Below, in pieces: positions 53,160 through 62,015 of a stretch of 64,000 bases of DNA. The notes under the pieces were generated by a model. The model was not told the origin of the DNA. It searched no databases and saw nothing but the letters and a program-made list of their open reading frames with translations. The stretch comes from Aquicoccus porphyridii (lineage in GTDB: Bacteria > Pseudomonadota > Alphaproteobacteria > Rhodobacterales > Rhodobacteraceae). Position numbers and translations under genes: made by a program. The stretch is from assembly GCF_008369105.1 (NCBI RefSeq), contig NZ_VINQ01000015.1, forward strand, positions 1 through 64,000, given 5' to 3'. Position 1 is the stretch's first letter. Each line of letters starts with the position of its first letter.

Positions 53160-54297
53160 TCTCGGTCGCGCCGGTCAGCCGCGAAAGCCGCGAGAGTTCC
53201 GCCGAAAGCCTTTCGTCGCGGGCAGATGACCAGACAACACCCGGCTCAACCCACATTTTATCAAGTGAAATCAGGTTCTTCTTCCGATCGGCCCTGACCT
53301 CGACGCGCCCCACGAACCTGTCACCTTCGAGAAGTGGGAAGACATAATACCCCCATTGCCGCTTGGCCGCAGGCACGAACATTTCAACCCGGTAGTCAAA
53401 ACCGAAAAGCCGCTTCAAGCGGGCGCGGTCCCGAATCAAGGGATCAAACGGGTTGAGAATGCGCAGACGCGACGTGGGTTTCGCCAGCCGGGCCAGCCGC
53501 GTGTCGATATCCGGTTCGGCCCATGCTTGCGCCACGGTGCCATCGGCCCCTTCGATTTCAAGCGATACCAGGTTCTTCCTGTTGCGCTCGATCCAGGCGT
53601 TAACCTCGCGGCTGTCCATGGCCTCCCAGAACCGCTGGATTTCACCCGCGGTTGCAAAACCGCAGCGCCGCAGCGCGGCCCGGCACAGCCAATCGACCTG
53701 CTCCGCGTCATCAATCTGGGCCTGCAGACGTTCGGGCGGGAACACCCGCTCGGCGAGATCATAGAACTTGGTAAAGTTACGCCTATGCGCGGTGGCGAGT
53801 TCGCCAGCATACCACATGTAATCGAGGGCGAGCTTGTGCGGCGGGCGTTGCCACATCTTCCTCGGGCCGTTGATCCGAGTGTCGAAATCATGTGTTGAAA
53901 GCGGCCCCTCGCGTTCGATCCTCGCCTTTATCTCGGCCCGCCCTGCCGCATCGGGCATCCCCTTCCACCACGATGCATTCCGAATCCGCGCGGCCCGGCG
54001 GCGAAACTGGCGTTGCCACATCGGCAGGAATTCCATCGGTAAAAGGCTGGCATCATGTGTGAAATGCTCGAATATTTCTCGCGATTCTAATAGGTTACCG
54101 AGCATCGGTTCGCGATAATTCTGGTTGCGCGACCACAGAATGTGATGATGCGCCCGCGACACGACCCGGATCGCGTCAAGCTGAACAAAGCCCAGATTGC
54201 GGATCACGCCCGCCAGGTCAAGCGGCCCCGTCGGTGTTCGTGAAAGCCCTTGCGCCTCGATCCAGAGCCAACGGGCCATACGATTGGAAAGCCTCAT
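53146..54297 (-). CDS. YcaQ-type DNA crosslink glycosylase (winged-helix, HTH_42)
   Basis: This 383-residue protein is of the YcaQ/AlkX family, which unhooks DNA interstrand crosslinks and removes bulky adducts. VQLDAIRVVSRAHHHILWSR (about 38-57) contains the catalytic QxD motif Q39-L-D41. Three winged-helix modules follow, with LPMWQRQFRRRAARI and RLKRLFGFDYRVEMFVP as family segments. No signal peptide. It is convergent with the coiled-coil gene and precedes an SCP2 protein after 64 bases on the minus strand. Confidence 0.88.
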   Translation of the reverse strand: MRLSNRMARWLWIEAQGLSRTPTGPLDLAGVIRNLGFVQLDAIRVVSRAHHHILWSRNQNYREPMLGNLLESREIFEHFTHDASLLPMEFLPMWQRQFRRRAARIRNASWWKGMPDAAGRAEIKARIEREGPLSTHDFDTRINGPRKMWQRPPHKLALDYMWYAGELATAHRRNFTKFYDLAERVFPPERLQAQIDDAEQVDWLCRAALRRCGFATAGEIQRFWEAMDSREVNAWIERNRKNLVSLEIEGADGTVAQAWAEPDIDTRLARLAKPTSRLRILNPFDPLIRDRARLKRLFGFDYRVEMFVPAAKRQWGYYVFPLLEGDRFVGRVEVRADRKKNLISLDKMWVEPGVVWSSARDERLSAELSRLSRLTGATEIRRP

Positions 54298-54361
54298 GAC
54301 ATCACCATCTTTGCCCTGATTGCTTTGCTCCGCTACGCCGCTGGCAAGATCCGCTCGGCCC

Positions 54362-54655
54362 TCACGCGCCCGTCAGGATCGCACTGACCTTGAGCGCGCG
54401 CTGTGGATTACCCTCCACCTTCAACTTGCCGGTCATATAGGCCATCACCGGGTTTTGCGACCCCTCCATGATGGCGCGAAACACCGCTTCCTTGGCCTCT
54501 AGTGTCACGTCCGCCACGCCGTCACCCACCCGCGCGCCGTCAGCATCCATCATGATCGATCCCTCGCCTTCGAGGATCAGTTTCGCCGTGCCCTTGAGAA
54601 CACCCCGCACCCTTGGTGCCAATACCTCGGTGAAGTCCTGCAAGATGTCCGACAT
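54362..54655 (-). CDS. SCP2 sterol-binding-domain protein
   Basis: This 97-residue protein starts MSDILQDFTEVLAPRV and consists of a single SCP2-like lipid-binding domain, with GSIMMDADGARVGDGVADVT and a C-terminal GKLKVEGNPQRALKVSAIL. Such small proteins bind hydrophobic ligands; the ligand here is not known. An upstream open extension exists but overlaps the moaE gene. It probably shares transcription with moaE, though a 74-base gap separates them. Confidence 0.85.
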   Translation of the reverse strand: MSDILQDFTEVLAPRVRGVLKGTAKLILEGEGSIMMDADGARVGDGVADVTLEAKEAVFRAIMEGSQNPVMAYMTGKLKVEGNPQRALKVSAILTGA

Positions 54656-54729
54656 AACACAATCCATCCCATATGATGCGCATGTCCTTACCGATCCGGT
54701 CACGGCACGCAATCCTGTCCCGGCGTCAC

Positions 54730-55170
54730 CTACCAACGGCCAAGGGCATCCTCATCCTCGTGCCGCGGCGCGACCCAATCCGTTCCAGAGCGCGTGATTT
54801 CCTTCTTCCAGAAGGGCGCGCGGGACTTGAGATAGTCCATCAGGAATTCCGCCCCCTGAAAAGCGTCTGCGCGATGCGGTGCGGCGGTGGCGACCATCAT
54901 GATCATTTCGCCGGGACGCATCGCCCCGAATCTGTGGACAATCAGAACGTCCCCGAGTTGAAAACGGGTTAATGCCTCGTGCGCGTGCTCTTCGAGCGCC
55001 TTTTCGGTCATGCCGGGGTAATGCTCGATCTCCATCGAAACGAGGCTGCCCGCAGCATCGCGGACGATTCCGGTGAATGTCACGACGGCCCCCATCCCGC
55101 CCTGACGCTGGGCGAATGCCTCGGCCTCGGCGCCGAAATCAAAGGGGTCGGATTGCACCCGGATATCCAT
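54730..55170 (-). CDS. moaE: Molybdopterin synthase catalytic subunit MoaE
   Basis: This 146-residue enzyme converts precursor Z to molybdopterin with MoaD. GAVVTFTGIVRDAAG near 27-41, HRFGAMRPGEMIMMVATAA near 83-101 and FQGAEFLMDYLKSRAPFWKK near the end are typical and include the catalytic lysine region. It directly follows moaD with a one-base gap, so the two subunits are made together. Confidence 0.94.
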   Translation of the reverse strand: MDIRVQSDPFDFGAEAEAFAQRQGGMGAVVTFTGIVRDAAGSLVSMEIEHYPGMTEKALEEHAHEALTRFQLGDVLIVHRFGAMRPGEMIMMVATAAPHRADAFQGAEFLMDYLKSRAPFWKKEITRSGTDWVAPRHEDEDALGRW

Positions 55171-55171
55171 C

Positions 55172-55417
55172 TCAACCCCCTGTCATCGGGGGAAAAAATG
55201 CCACTTCGCGCACGCCATCCAGCGGTGCGTCGAAATCGGCCAGTTCCTGATCGAGTGCCACGCGTAGGGCCGACAGATCGGCGAAGGCGGCCGCGTATCG
55301 GTCCTCGCGGGCTTTGAGTTCGGCGACGAGTTCGGCGACAGTACGGGCCTTGGTTTCAATGGTTTCTCGTGGCAGGCCAATCCGTTCGCGGACCCATGCG
55401 AAATAAAGCAGTTGCAT
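55172..55417 (-). CDS. moaD: Molybdopterin synthase sulfur-carrier subunit MoaD
   Basis: This 81-residue ubiquitin-fold sulfur carrier ends in GG, the thiocarboxylated terminus. MQLLYFAWVRERIGLP is the normal N-terminus. It overlaps the pgsA stop by one base (TGATG) and precedes moaE. An upstream in-frame extension lies in pgsA and was rejected. Confidence 0.93.
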   Translation of the reverse strand: MQLLYFAWVRERIGLPRETIETKARTVAELVAELKAREDRYAAAFADLSALRVALDQELADFDAPLDGVREVAFFPPMTGG

Positions 55418-56088
55418 CAGTGATCCTCGCGCAGAAAGGGCGTTGATTTCCTGAGATAATCCCAGCCGGTAAGAAGCGTCAGGACGGCTGCGAACCACAA
55501 CAGGATCACACCCAGGTTGCCGGCCCAGATCATGCCTTCGTATTTCCAGCGCAGCCCTTGGGTATCCTGTGCCGCCCCGGAGATCATCCCTTCGATCATC
55601 GCGTCATCCATCCCCCAGGACGACATGACGAGATAATGTTCGAACACACCTTGTGAAAAAAGCACTGCAATTGCAATCATTTGCACGGTTGTTTTCCACT
55701 TGGCCATCGGTGTCACGGCCAGCGTTCCCGCGGTGTCGCCGAGGAATTCGCGCAGGCCTGAAACGAACACCTCGCGAAAGATGATCACGGTCGCGGGCAA
55801 CACAATAAGTGGTGTCCAGCTGGCGTCGCTATACCCGATGATGGTGGCGAGCGCGATCAGGACCATGGCCTTGTCGGCGATCGGGTCGAGCATGGCGCCG
55901 AGCTTGGTTTCCTGCTTCCATGCCCGGGCGAGATAGCCGTCGAACCAATCGGTCACGGCCGCGAAAACGAACAGCATGAGCGCGACCCAATCGGCGTAAG
56001 GCCTTGTAAAATATAGAAACATCACTGGAACCATCGGCGCAGCGATCAGACGCAGAAGCGTCAGGATATTGGGGATCGTCCATCTCAT
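55417..56088 (-). CDS. pgsA: CDP-diacylglycerol-glycerol-3-phosphate 3-phosphatidyltransferase
   Basis: This 223-residue membrane enzyme makes phosphatidylglycerol phosphate. The CDP-alcohol motif D-x2-DG-x2-AR-x8-G-x3-D-x3-D is visible as DWFDGYLARAWKQETKLGAM followed by LDPIAD. MRWTIPNILTLLRLIAAP is the usual N-terminus; a longer in-frame start lacks family similarity. Four or five membrane segments are present. It is the first gene of a pgsA-moaD-moaE group. The 176-base gap upstream contains the tandem CCGGCTGCC repeats. Confidence 0.93.
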   Translation of the reverse strand: MRWTIPNILTLLRLIAAPMVPVMFLYFTRPYADWVALMLFVFAAVTDWFDGYLARAWKQETKLGAMLDPIADKAMVLIALATIIGYSDASWTPLIVLPATVIIFREVFVSGLREFLGDTAGTLAVTPMAKWKTTVQMIAIAVLFSQGVFEHYLVMSSWGMDDAMIEGMISGAAQDTQGLRWKYEGMIWAGNLGVILLWFAAVLTLLTGWDYLRKSTPFLREDH

Positions 56089-56174
56089 CGCGCCGTTTCT
56101 AGCCGGGATTCGAACGCGAGGGAAGGCACCGCGCACCATGGTTAACGCAGGCAGGCGGCAAAAAATCGGGGGGG

Positions 56175-56220
56175 TGACTCCCGGCTGCCGCCCGGCTGCC
56201 ATCCGGCTGCCGGGGAATCC
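56175..56220. repeat. Three-copy 11-bp repeat with partner near gshA
   Basis: CCGGCTGCC occurs three times with an 11-base period (56181-56189, 56192-56200, 56203-56211). The stretch TGACTCCCGGCTGCC (56175-56189) is the exact reverse complement of GGCAGCCGGGAGTCA at 47083-47097. It lies between uvrC and pgsA, upstream of pgsA. Confidence 0.7.
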
Positions 56221-56264
56221 GGTCGAATTTAACGAGTCATGAGGTTAACGCGGCGCGCGCCGCC

Positions 56265-58142
56265 TCAGCCCGCGTCGTGGAAGAAATCATAAATCTTCTC
56301 GGCGAGGCTGTCGGAAATCCCCTCGACCGCCTTGAGATCGGCAAGGGCGGCACGGCTCACCGCCTTGGCGCTGCCGAAATGCGCCAGAAGCGCGCGTTTG
56401 CGCGTCGCGCCGACGCCCGGCACGTCGTCGAGCGGCGTCGCGCCCACCGCCTTGGACCGTTTGGCACGGTGGGCGCCGATGGCAAAGCGGTGCGCCTCGT
56501 CGCGCAGGCGCTGGATGAAATAGAGCACCGGGTCGTTGTGCCGGAGCGCGAAGGGCCGCGCGCCGGGGCGGTGAAACTCTTCCTTGCCCGCGTCGCGGTC
56601 GATGCCCTTGGCGACGCCGACCATCGGAATGTCGGCAACGCCCATCTCGTCCATGATCTCCTTGACCGCCGAAACCTGCCCGGCGCCACCGTCGATCAAC
56701 AGAAGGTCGGGCCAGTGGCCTTCGCTACGGTCGGGGTCATCCTTGATCAGGCGTTTGAAACGGCGGGTCAGCACCTCTTTCATCATGCCGAAATCGTCAC
56801 CGGGGGTGAGGTCGTCGCCACGGATGTTGAACTTGCGATACTGGTTCTTCATCATCCCATCCGGTCCGGCGACGATCATCGCGCCGACCGCGTGGGCGCC
56901 TTGGATATGCGAGTTGTCATAAACCTCGATCCGGGCGGGCGGCGCGTCGAGGCCGAAGGCGTCGGCCAACCCCTTGAGCAGCCTGCCCTGAGTCGCGGTT
57001 TCGGCCATCTTGCGAGCCAGGCTTTCGCGGGCGTTCCGGGCTGCGTTGCCGACCAGCTCGGCCTTTTCGCCCCGTTGCGGCACGAGGATTGCGACCTTGC
57101 GCCCGGCCTTGTCGGACAGCGCCTGCGCCATCAGGTCGGCATTTTCGAGCGGGTGGGACAGGAGGAGTTGTTTCGGCGGTTCCTTGTTGTCGTAAAACTG
57201 GCCGATGAACGCTTCGAGCACCTCGGCGGCCTCGATCTCGGACGAGCCCACGCGCGGATAGAAATCGCGGTTGCCCCAGTTCTGCCCCGCGCGGATGAAG
57301 AACACCTGCACACAGGCCTGCCCGCCATCGAGATGGAGCGCGATCACGTCGGCCTCGGAGGTGCTGCGCGGGTTGATGCCCTGCGCCGTCTGCACCTGTG
57401 TGAGCGCCTTGATCCGGTCGCGCAGGGCGGCGGCGCGCTCGAACTCCATCGCGTCCGATGCGGCCTGCATGTCGGCGGCGAGATTTTCCTGGATCTCGGT
57501 CGAGCGCCCCGAGAGATAGCGTTCGGCATCGCGCACCGATCGGGCATAATCCGCCTCGCTTATCTTGCCGACGCAGGGCGCGGTGCAGCGCTTGATCTGG
57601 TATTGCAGGCAAGGGCGGGTGCGGCTTTCGAACATCGCGTCCGAACAGTTGCGCAGCAGGAACACGCGCTGAAGCTGGGCCAGCGCGCGGTTGACCGCAC
57701 CGGCACCGGCGAAGGGACCGTAATAGCGCCCCTTTTCCTTTTTCGCGCCGCGATGTTTCTTGATCATCGGGAAGGGGTGATCGGTGACGAGGATATTGGG
57801 AAAGCTCTTGTCGTCGCGCAAAAGCACGTTGTAGAGCGGTTTCAACTGCTTGATGAGGTTCTGTTCGAGGAGCAGCGCCTCGGTTTCGGTGCGCGTGGTG
57901 AGGAACATCATCGAGGTGGTTTCACGGATCATCCGGGCGATGCGCGCCGAATGGCCCGTGGGGCGCGCATAGCTTGACACGCGCGCCTTGAGGTTGCGCG
58001 CCTTGCCGACATAAAGCACGCGGTTTTGCGCATCGAGCATCCGGTAAACGCCCGGCGACGCGTCGAGCGTTCTGAGATAGCCCGCGATCACCCGGTGGCC
58101 GGGAACCTCTTGTTGCGGGGTGTCTTCTTCATGGTCGCTCAT
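56265..58142 (-). CDS. uvrC: Excinuclease ABC subunit C
   Basis: This 625-residue nuclease makes both incisions in nucleotide-excision repair. The GIY-YIG domain is at about 28-110 ([20 protein letters not shown]). The Cys-rich segment with [13 protein letters not shown], a UVR motif near 205-240, the UvrC/RNase H-like nuclease domain with [15 protein letters not shown] (about 405) and a C-terminal helix-hairpin-helix end follow. The upstream 312-base gap is AT-rich and likely holds its promoter. Confidence 0.96.
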   Translation of the reverse strand: MSDHEEDTPQQEVPGHRVIAGYLRTLDASPGVYRMLDAQNRVLYVGKARNLKARVSSYARPTGHSARIARMIRETTSMMFLTTRTETEALLLEQNLIKQLKPLYNVLLRDDKSFPNILVTDHPFPMIKKHRGAKKEKGRYYGPFAGAGAVNRALAQLQRVFLLRNCSDAMFESRTRPCLQYQIKRCTAPCVGKISEADYARSVRDAERYLSGRSTEIQENLAADMQAASDAMEFERAAALRDRIKALTQVQTAQGINPRSTSEADVIALHLDGGQACVQVFFIRAGQNWGNRDFYPRVGSSEIEAAEVLEAFIGQFYDNKEPPKQLLLSHPLENADLMAQALSDKAGRKVAILVPQRGEKAELVGNAARNARESLARKMAETATQGRLLKGLADAFGLDAPPARIEVYDNSHIQGAHAVGAMIVAGPDGMMKNQYRKFNIRGDDLTPGDDFGMMKEVLTRRFKRLIKDDPDRSEGHWPDLLLIDGGAGQVSAVKEIMDEMGVADIPMVGVAKGIDRDAGKEEFHRPGARPFALRHNDPVLYFIQRLRDEAHRFAIGAHRAKRSKAVGATPLDDVPGVGATRKRALLAHFGSAKAVSRAALADLKAVEGISDSLAEKIYDFFHDAG

Positions 58143-58454
58143 CGCGGTGACTCTTCGATTCCCTCGGGTGCGTTCGGGATGGCTGCAATCTTATTGCCCA
58201 TTCGGCAAGAGAAAACATGTCCACGATTCTTGTGGATAAGTCTGGTGGTATCTTTGGGTCAGCGCGGAATTTTCCTTGTTTTCGGCCTGCTTCGCTGGAT
58301 TGCCTAAAAAATAGGCGGATATGCAAGCTGTTGTTATCCAACAATATTTTTTTGACCATATTGCAAAATATTGATAACATTAAACTTTTTGTAACGCATT
58401 CGTAACACATTCGTACGCGGTGCAAAACTTTGACCGGATGCGCGCGGGGCGGGT
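58143..58454. other. AT-rich gap upstream of uvrC, DnaA-box match and short tandem repeat
   Basis: No gene is seen in these 312 bases. TGTGGATAA at 58231-58239 is a perfect reverse DnaA box; TTATCCAAC at 58334-58342 is one change away from being another. A low-GC stretch follows (about 58315-58395), with a plus-strand TTGACC (58352-58357), 17 bases, then TAACAT as a promoter-like pair. GTAACGCATTC and GTAACACATTC form an 11-bp tandem repeat at 58391-58412. Genes on both sides are on the minus strand. Confidence 0.5.
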
Positions 58455-59237
58455 CTATTCCGGGCCCAGAATATCCGGCGTCTGCCATCCAAGGTGCTGG
58501 CCGCCATCGACGCAGAGAAGCTGTCCGGTGACCGCCGGGGCGTCGATGAAATAGCCCAGCGCGGCGGTGATGTCCTCGGGGTTGGAGCCGCGTTCCAGCA
58601 CCGTGCTGGCGCGTTGGCGGGCGAAATGCGGCTCGCTCTGACGTGCGCCGATGAGCGTGGGGCCGGGACCGATGGCATTGACGCGGATATCGGGGGCGAG
58701 CCCTTGCGCGGCGGTGCGGGTGAGCGCCCAGAGCCCCATCTTGGCGATGGTGTAGGAGGCAAATTCGGGGGTGAGCTTGCGCACGCGCTGGTCGATCATG
58801 TTGACGGCAAGGGCGCGGGCGCGCGGCTCGCCGCGCTTGTCCGTCTCGGCGCGCGGCGCCTGTTCGGCGAAATGCTGGATCAGCACGAAGGGCGCGCGCA
58901 GGTTCGTTTCGATATGCCGGTCCCAGCTTTCACGGGTGCCGGTGCGGATCGTGTCATGTTCGAAGATCGAGGCGTTGTTGACCAGCAGGGTGAGTTTCTG
59001 CCCCAGCGCCTGCGACGCCTCGTGGACCAGGCTGCGGGTCTGGGCCTCGTGCAGCAGATCGGCCTTGAGACATGCGGATTTGTGGCCCGACGCGGCGATC
59101 TCGTCGGCGACGGACCGGGCCATCTCGGCGTTGGAATGGTAATGCACCGCCACGTCAAAGCCACGATGCGCAAGATAGAGCGCCATGGACGCCCCGAGCC
59201 GCGTGGCCCCGCCGGTGACGAGTGCCGCACCGCTCAT
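58455..59237 (-). CDS. Short-chain dehydrogenase, pteridine-reductase-like
   Basis: This 260-residue NAD(P)H-dependent oxidoreductase has the TGGATRLG nucleotide loop (8-15). The RLG and the following HYHSNAEMA (about 32-40) are like pteridine reductase/FolM proteins. NNASIFEHD is near 87-95, and the catalytic YTIAK is at about 165-169. The ending GGQHLGW also fits. A role in pterin reduction is likely but not certain. It overlaps the following exchanger gene by four bases. Confidence 0.85.
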   Translation of the reverse strand: MSGAALVTGGATRLGASMALYLAHRGFDVAVHYHSNAEMARSVADEIAASGHKSACLKADLLHEAQTRSLVHEASQALGQKLTLLVNNASIFEHDTIRTGTRESWDRHIETNLRAPFVLIQHFAEQAPRAETDKRGEPRARALAVNMIDQRVRKLTPEFASYTIAKMGLWALTRTAAQGLAPDIRVNAIGPGPTLIGARQSEPHFARQRASTVLERGSNPEDITAALGYFIDAPAVTGQLLCVDGGQHLGWQTPDILGPE

Positions 59238-60190
59238 GTCAGCACCAGTGCGATATAGGCCGCGTAAAGCGCGGTGAGGCCGATGCCCCAGATCCGCGTG
59301 ATGTCGCGGCCCAGAAAGACGAACGGGATGATCAGCAGCGACGCGCCCAGCATCACCCAGAGGTCAAAGCGCAGGAATTGCGGATCGACCGGGATCGGGC
59401 CGATCAGGGCGGCAACCCCGATGATGGCCAGCAGGTTGAACATGTTCGAGCCGATCACGTTGCCCAGCGCCACGTCGGCCTGACGGCGGATCACCGCCAT
59501 GACGGTGGTGGCCAGTTCCGGCAGCGAGGTGCCAACGGCAACGAGGGTGAGACCGATGACCGATTCCGAGACGCCATAGCGGCGCGCGATGCTGCTCGCC
59601 CCGTCGATCAGCAGATCGGCCCCGAGCGGCAGCCCGACAAGGCCCAGCGCGAGGAAGACGAGGATCTTCCACCACGGCATGTCGGGGTCGGCGCCTTCGA
59701 CCTCTTCCTCGTCCAGAAGGGCGGCGGCGGCGGCGGCGTCACGGCGGTGGCGTTGCGCATGCAGGAAGGAATCGCCCAGCATCAGCGCCAGCCCGGCCAG
59801 AAGCACCAGCGCCGCGATCCAGTCGAACACCCCGCGAAAAGCCAGCGCGATGAAGAGGAGCGAGGCGGCGATCATCATGAGATAGGTCTTGCGGCTGTCG
59901 CATTCGGAGGTGTGCATCACGGCGATCAGCGCCGGAACCCCTAGCACCAGCAGGATATTAGCGGTGTTCGAGCCCACCACGTTGCCGAGCGCGATGCCCG
60001 GCGCGTTGGCCAGGATCGCCTGGATCGAGATCAGAAGCTCGGGCGCGGAGGTGCCAAAGGCGACGATGGTCAGCGACACGATCAGCGCCGGAATCCCCAC
60101 CCGGAGCGCAAGGTTGACCGCCCCGCGCACGAGGCTGTCCCCCGCCAGAAGCAGGATACCGAGGCCCAACATGGCGAAGACCCAATCCAT
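59234..60190 (-). CDS. Calcium/sodium antiporter, CaCA family (YrbG-like)
   Basis: This 318-residue inner-membrane exchanger has about ten helices. The two internal alpha-repeats are visible as FGTSAPELLIS with NVVGSNTANILL, and VGTSLPELATT with NVIGSNMFNLLA. An acidic cytoplasmic loop (about 155-165) lies between them. It probably exchanges Ca2+ for Na+ or H+. It is the second gene of a leftward group, two bases after a microprotein stop. Confidence 0.92.
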   Translation of the reverse strand: MDWVFAMLGLGILLLAGDSLVRGAVNLALRVGIPALIVSLTIVAFGTSAPELLISIQAILANAPGIALGNVVGSNTANILLVLGVPALIAVMHTSECDSRKTYLMMIAASLLFIALAFRGVFDWIAALVLLAGLALMLGDSFLHAQRHRRDAAAAAALLDEEEVEGADPDMPWWKILVFLALGLVGLPLGADLLIDGASSIARRYGVSESVIGLTLVAVGTSLPELATTVMAVIRRQADVALGNVIGSNMFNLLAIIGVAALIGPIPVDPQFLRFDLWVMLGASLLIIPFVFLGRDITRIWGIGLTALYAAYIALVLT

Positions 60191-60192
60191 GC

Positions 60193-60354
60193 CTATCCTT
60201 TCTTTTCACAATTGCAGGTCTTGCCGATGCGGAACCGGCCGCATTTCGGACAGCGTTTCGCGTCGAGCTGTTTCTTGCCCGGCACGCGCAGTTTGCCGAA
60301 CATGCCAAGCACCGCGATGAAGACGAGGAAGAGGAGGACAATCTTGGCGATCAT
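60193..60354 (-). CDS. 53-residue membrane-anchored zinc-ribbon microprotein
   Basis: An ATG at 60354 opens a 53-codon frame. Residues 2-18 are a hydrophobic helix, and the C-terminal half holds four cysteines as CPKC (C35, C38) and CNC (C47, C49), spaced like a zinc ribbon. The start lies three bases after the stop of the S49 peptidase gene and its stop two bases before the exchanger gene, so it fits tightly in the operon. No family is recognised. Its size and position are good evidence that it is real. Confidence 0.7.
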   Translation of the reverse strand: MIAKIVLLFLVFIAVLGMFGKLRVPGKKQLDAKRCPKCGRFRIGKTCNCEKKG

Positions 60355-60357
60355 GGA

Positions 60358-61152
60358 TCAGAGGCCATAGCGGGAGAATTGCGCCCGCTCTTCGATCTCG
60401 GCCATGGCATCACCGGCCAGCGTCGCGCCGAAACGCTGCAACAACCCGCGCTTGCGGCCATAGGGGATGAGTTTGACCTTGTCGCCGTAAAGCTCTTTCA
60501 GCTTGGGTTCGAGATGCGCCGTGCCGTCGATCAGGCCCAGGTCGAGCGCCTTGCCCGCAAGCCAGAATTCACCGGTGAAAAGCCGCGGATCGTCGGCGAG
60601 GCGATCGCCGCGTGACGCTTTCACATGGTCGATGAAGATCTGGTGCATGTCGTCGAGGATCACCTTGAGCCGGGCGATATCCTCTGGGTTCTCGGGGCGG
60701 AAGGGATCAAGCTGGGATTTCGACTTGCCGGCGGTATAGACCCGCCGTTCGATTCCGTGGCGGGCGATGAATTCATGCGCGCCGAAGGTGCCGGAAATCA
60801 CCCCGATCGAGCCCACGACCGAGGCCGGATCGGCCCAGATGTCGCGCGCCGCACAGGCCAGCCAATAACCGCCCGAGGCGGCCACATCCTCGACAAAGGC
60901 GTGAACCGGGATGTCCTTTTCCTCGGACAGGCGCCGGATGCGCGACGCGATCCGCGCGCTTTGCACCGGCGAGCCGCCGGGCGAGTTGATCAGGAGCGCC
61001 ACCGCCTTTGGTTTGCCCCGGCTGAAGGCGCGCTCGATGAGCGGCGCCAGCGCCTCGTCATTGAGCGGCATGCGCCCCACGCCGATGGCGCCCTGAAGGC
61101 GCAGGACAGCCACCCGGGGGGGTGCTTTTACAAAAGGGATAAATCTCTTCAT
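60358..61152 (-). CDS. S49 family serine peptidase (SohB/SppA-like)
   Basis: This 264-residue protein has the ClpP-like fold of signal-peptide peptidases. NSPGGSPVQSARIA near 56-69 forms the substrate-binding loop, S93 in AASGGYW is the likely nucleophile, and K143 or K145 in AGKSKSQLDPFRP the general base. No clear membrane helix or signal peptide is present, so it may be cytoplasmic or peripheral. It is the first of a leftward group with the microprotein and the exchanger. Confidence 0.9.
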   Translation of the reverse strand: MKRFIPFVKAPPRVAVLRLQGAIGVGRMPLNDEALAPLIERAFSRGKPKAVALLINSPGGSPVQSARIASRIRRLSEEKDIPVHAFVEDVAASGGYWLACAARDIWADPASVVGSIGVISGTFGAHEFIARHGIERRVYTAGKSKSQLDPFRPENPEDIARLKVILDDMHQIFIDHVKASRGDRLADDPRLFTGEFWLAGKALDLGLIDGTAHLEPKLKELYGDKVKLIPYGRKRGLLQRFGATLAGDAMAEIEERAQFSRYGL

Positions 61153-61253
61153 GAAGGCTCATGTAGAGGCGGCGGGCGGTCGGCACAAGGCGCGGGGGCG
61201 CCTTATGCCGTTATCGTGTGAATTTTCCCCCGCCTGCGGGCAAATCGTGACAG

Positions 61254-62015
61254 TTACGGCTTGATCCGGTAGCCGGTGCGAAAGATCGCCCAGACCACCG
61301 CAAGGCACAGCAGCAGGAACCCCGCAATCGCCAGAAGCGAGAGCGCGACCGGCACATCCGACGTGCCGAAAAACGCCCAGCGGAAGCCCGAGATCAGGTA
61401 AACCACCGGGTTGAAATAGGTCACGGTCTGCCAGCCCGGCGGCAACATCGAGATCGAGTAGAAGGCCCCACCGAGGAACACCAGCGGCGTGACCACCAGA
61501 AGCGGGATCAGTTGCAACTGCTCGAAATTGCGCGCCCAGATGCCGATGATGAAACCGAACAGCGCGAAACTCAGGCAGGTGAGCAGCAGGAAGGCCACCA
61601 TCGCCGCCGGGTGCAGCACCGTCAGATCGACGAAAAGCGTCGCCGTGGCCAGAATGACCATCCCGATCAGCAGCGACTTGGTCGCCGCCGCGCCGACATA
61701 GCCCAGCACGATTTCGAAAAAATTCACCGGCGCCGAGAGAAGTTCGTAAACCGTGCCGATGAATTTCGGGAAATAGATGCCGAAAGAGGCGTTGGTGGTG
61801 GCCTGTGTCATCACCGACAGCATGATCAGCCCGGGCACGATGAAGGCGCCGTAACTCACGCCCTCGACCTCGTTGATGCGCGATCCGATGGCGGTGCCGA
61901 ACACCACGAAATAAAGCGAGGTCGAGAGCACCGGCGACAGGAAGCTTTGCGCGATGGTGCGGAAGAAACGTGCCATTTCATAACGGTAGATGGCACCGAC
62001 TGCTTGCCAGTTCAT
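61254..62015 (-). CDS. ABC-2 type transporter permease
   Basis: This 253-residue membrane protein has six hydrophobic segments and the ABC-2 layout (first helix near 25-45, then [15 protein letters not shown]). It pairs with the ATPase encoded next, with which it overlaps by four bases. The substrate, perhaps a drug or polysaccharide-related molecule, is not readable. Confidence 0.88.
   Translation of the reverse strand: MNWQAVGAIYRYEMARFFRTIAQSFLSPVLSTSLYFVVFGTAIGSRINEVEGVSYGAFIVPGLIMLSVMTQATTNASFGIYFPKFIGTVYELLSAPVNFFEIVLGYVGAAATKSLLIGMVILATATLFVDLTVLHPAAMVAFLLLTCLSFALFGFIIGIWARNFEQLQLIPLLVVTPLVFLGGAFYSISMLPPGWQTVTYFNPVVYLISGFRWAFFGTSDVPVALSLLAIAGFLLLCLAVVWAIFRTGYRIKP

Noticed and set aside
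56103-56117. A tRNA T-arm-like sequence (CGTTCGAATCCCGGC on the minus strand) upstream of pgsA
   Set aside because: The 5' half of the T-stem, the anticodon arm and a 3' CCA region are not present, so it is not a tRNA.
56277-57977. A 566-codon plus-strand frame inside uvrC
   Set aside because: It is antisense to a well-supported uvrC with all its domains and shows no protein-like motifs.
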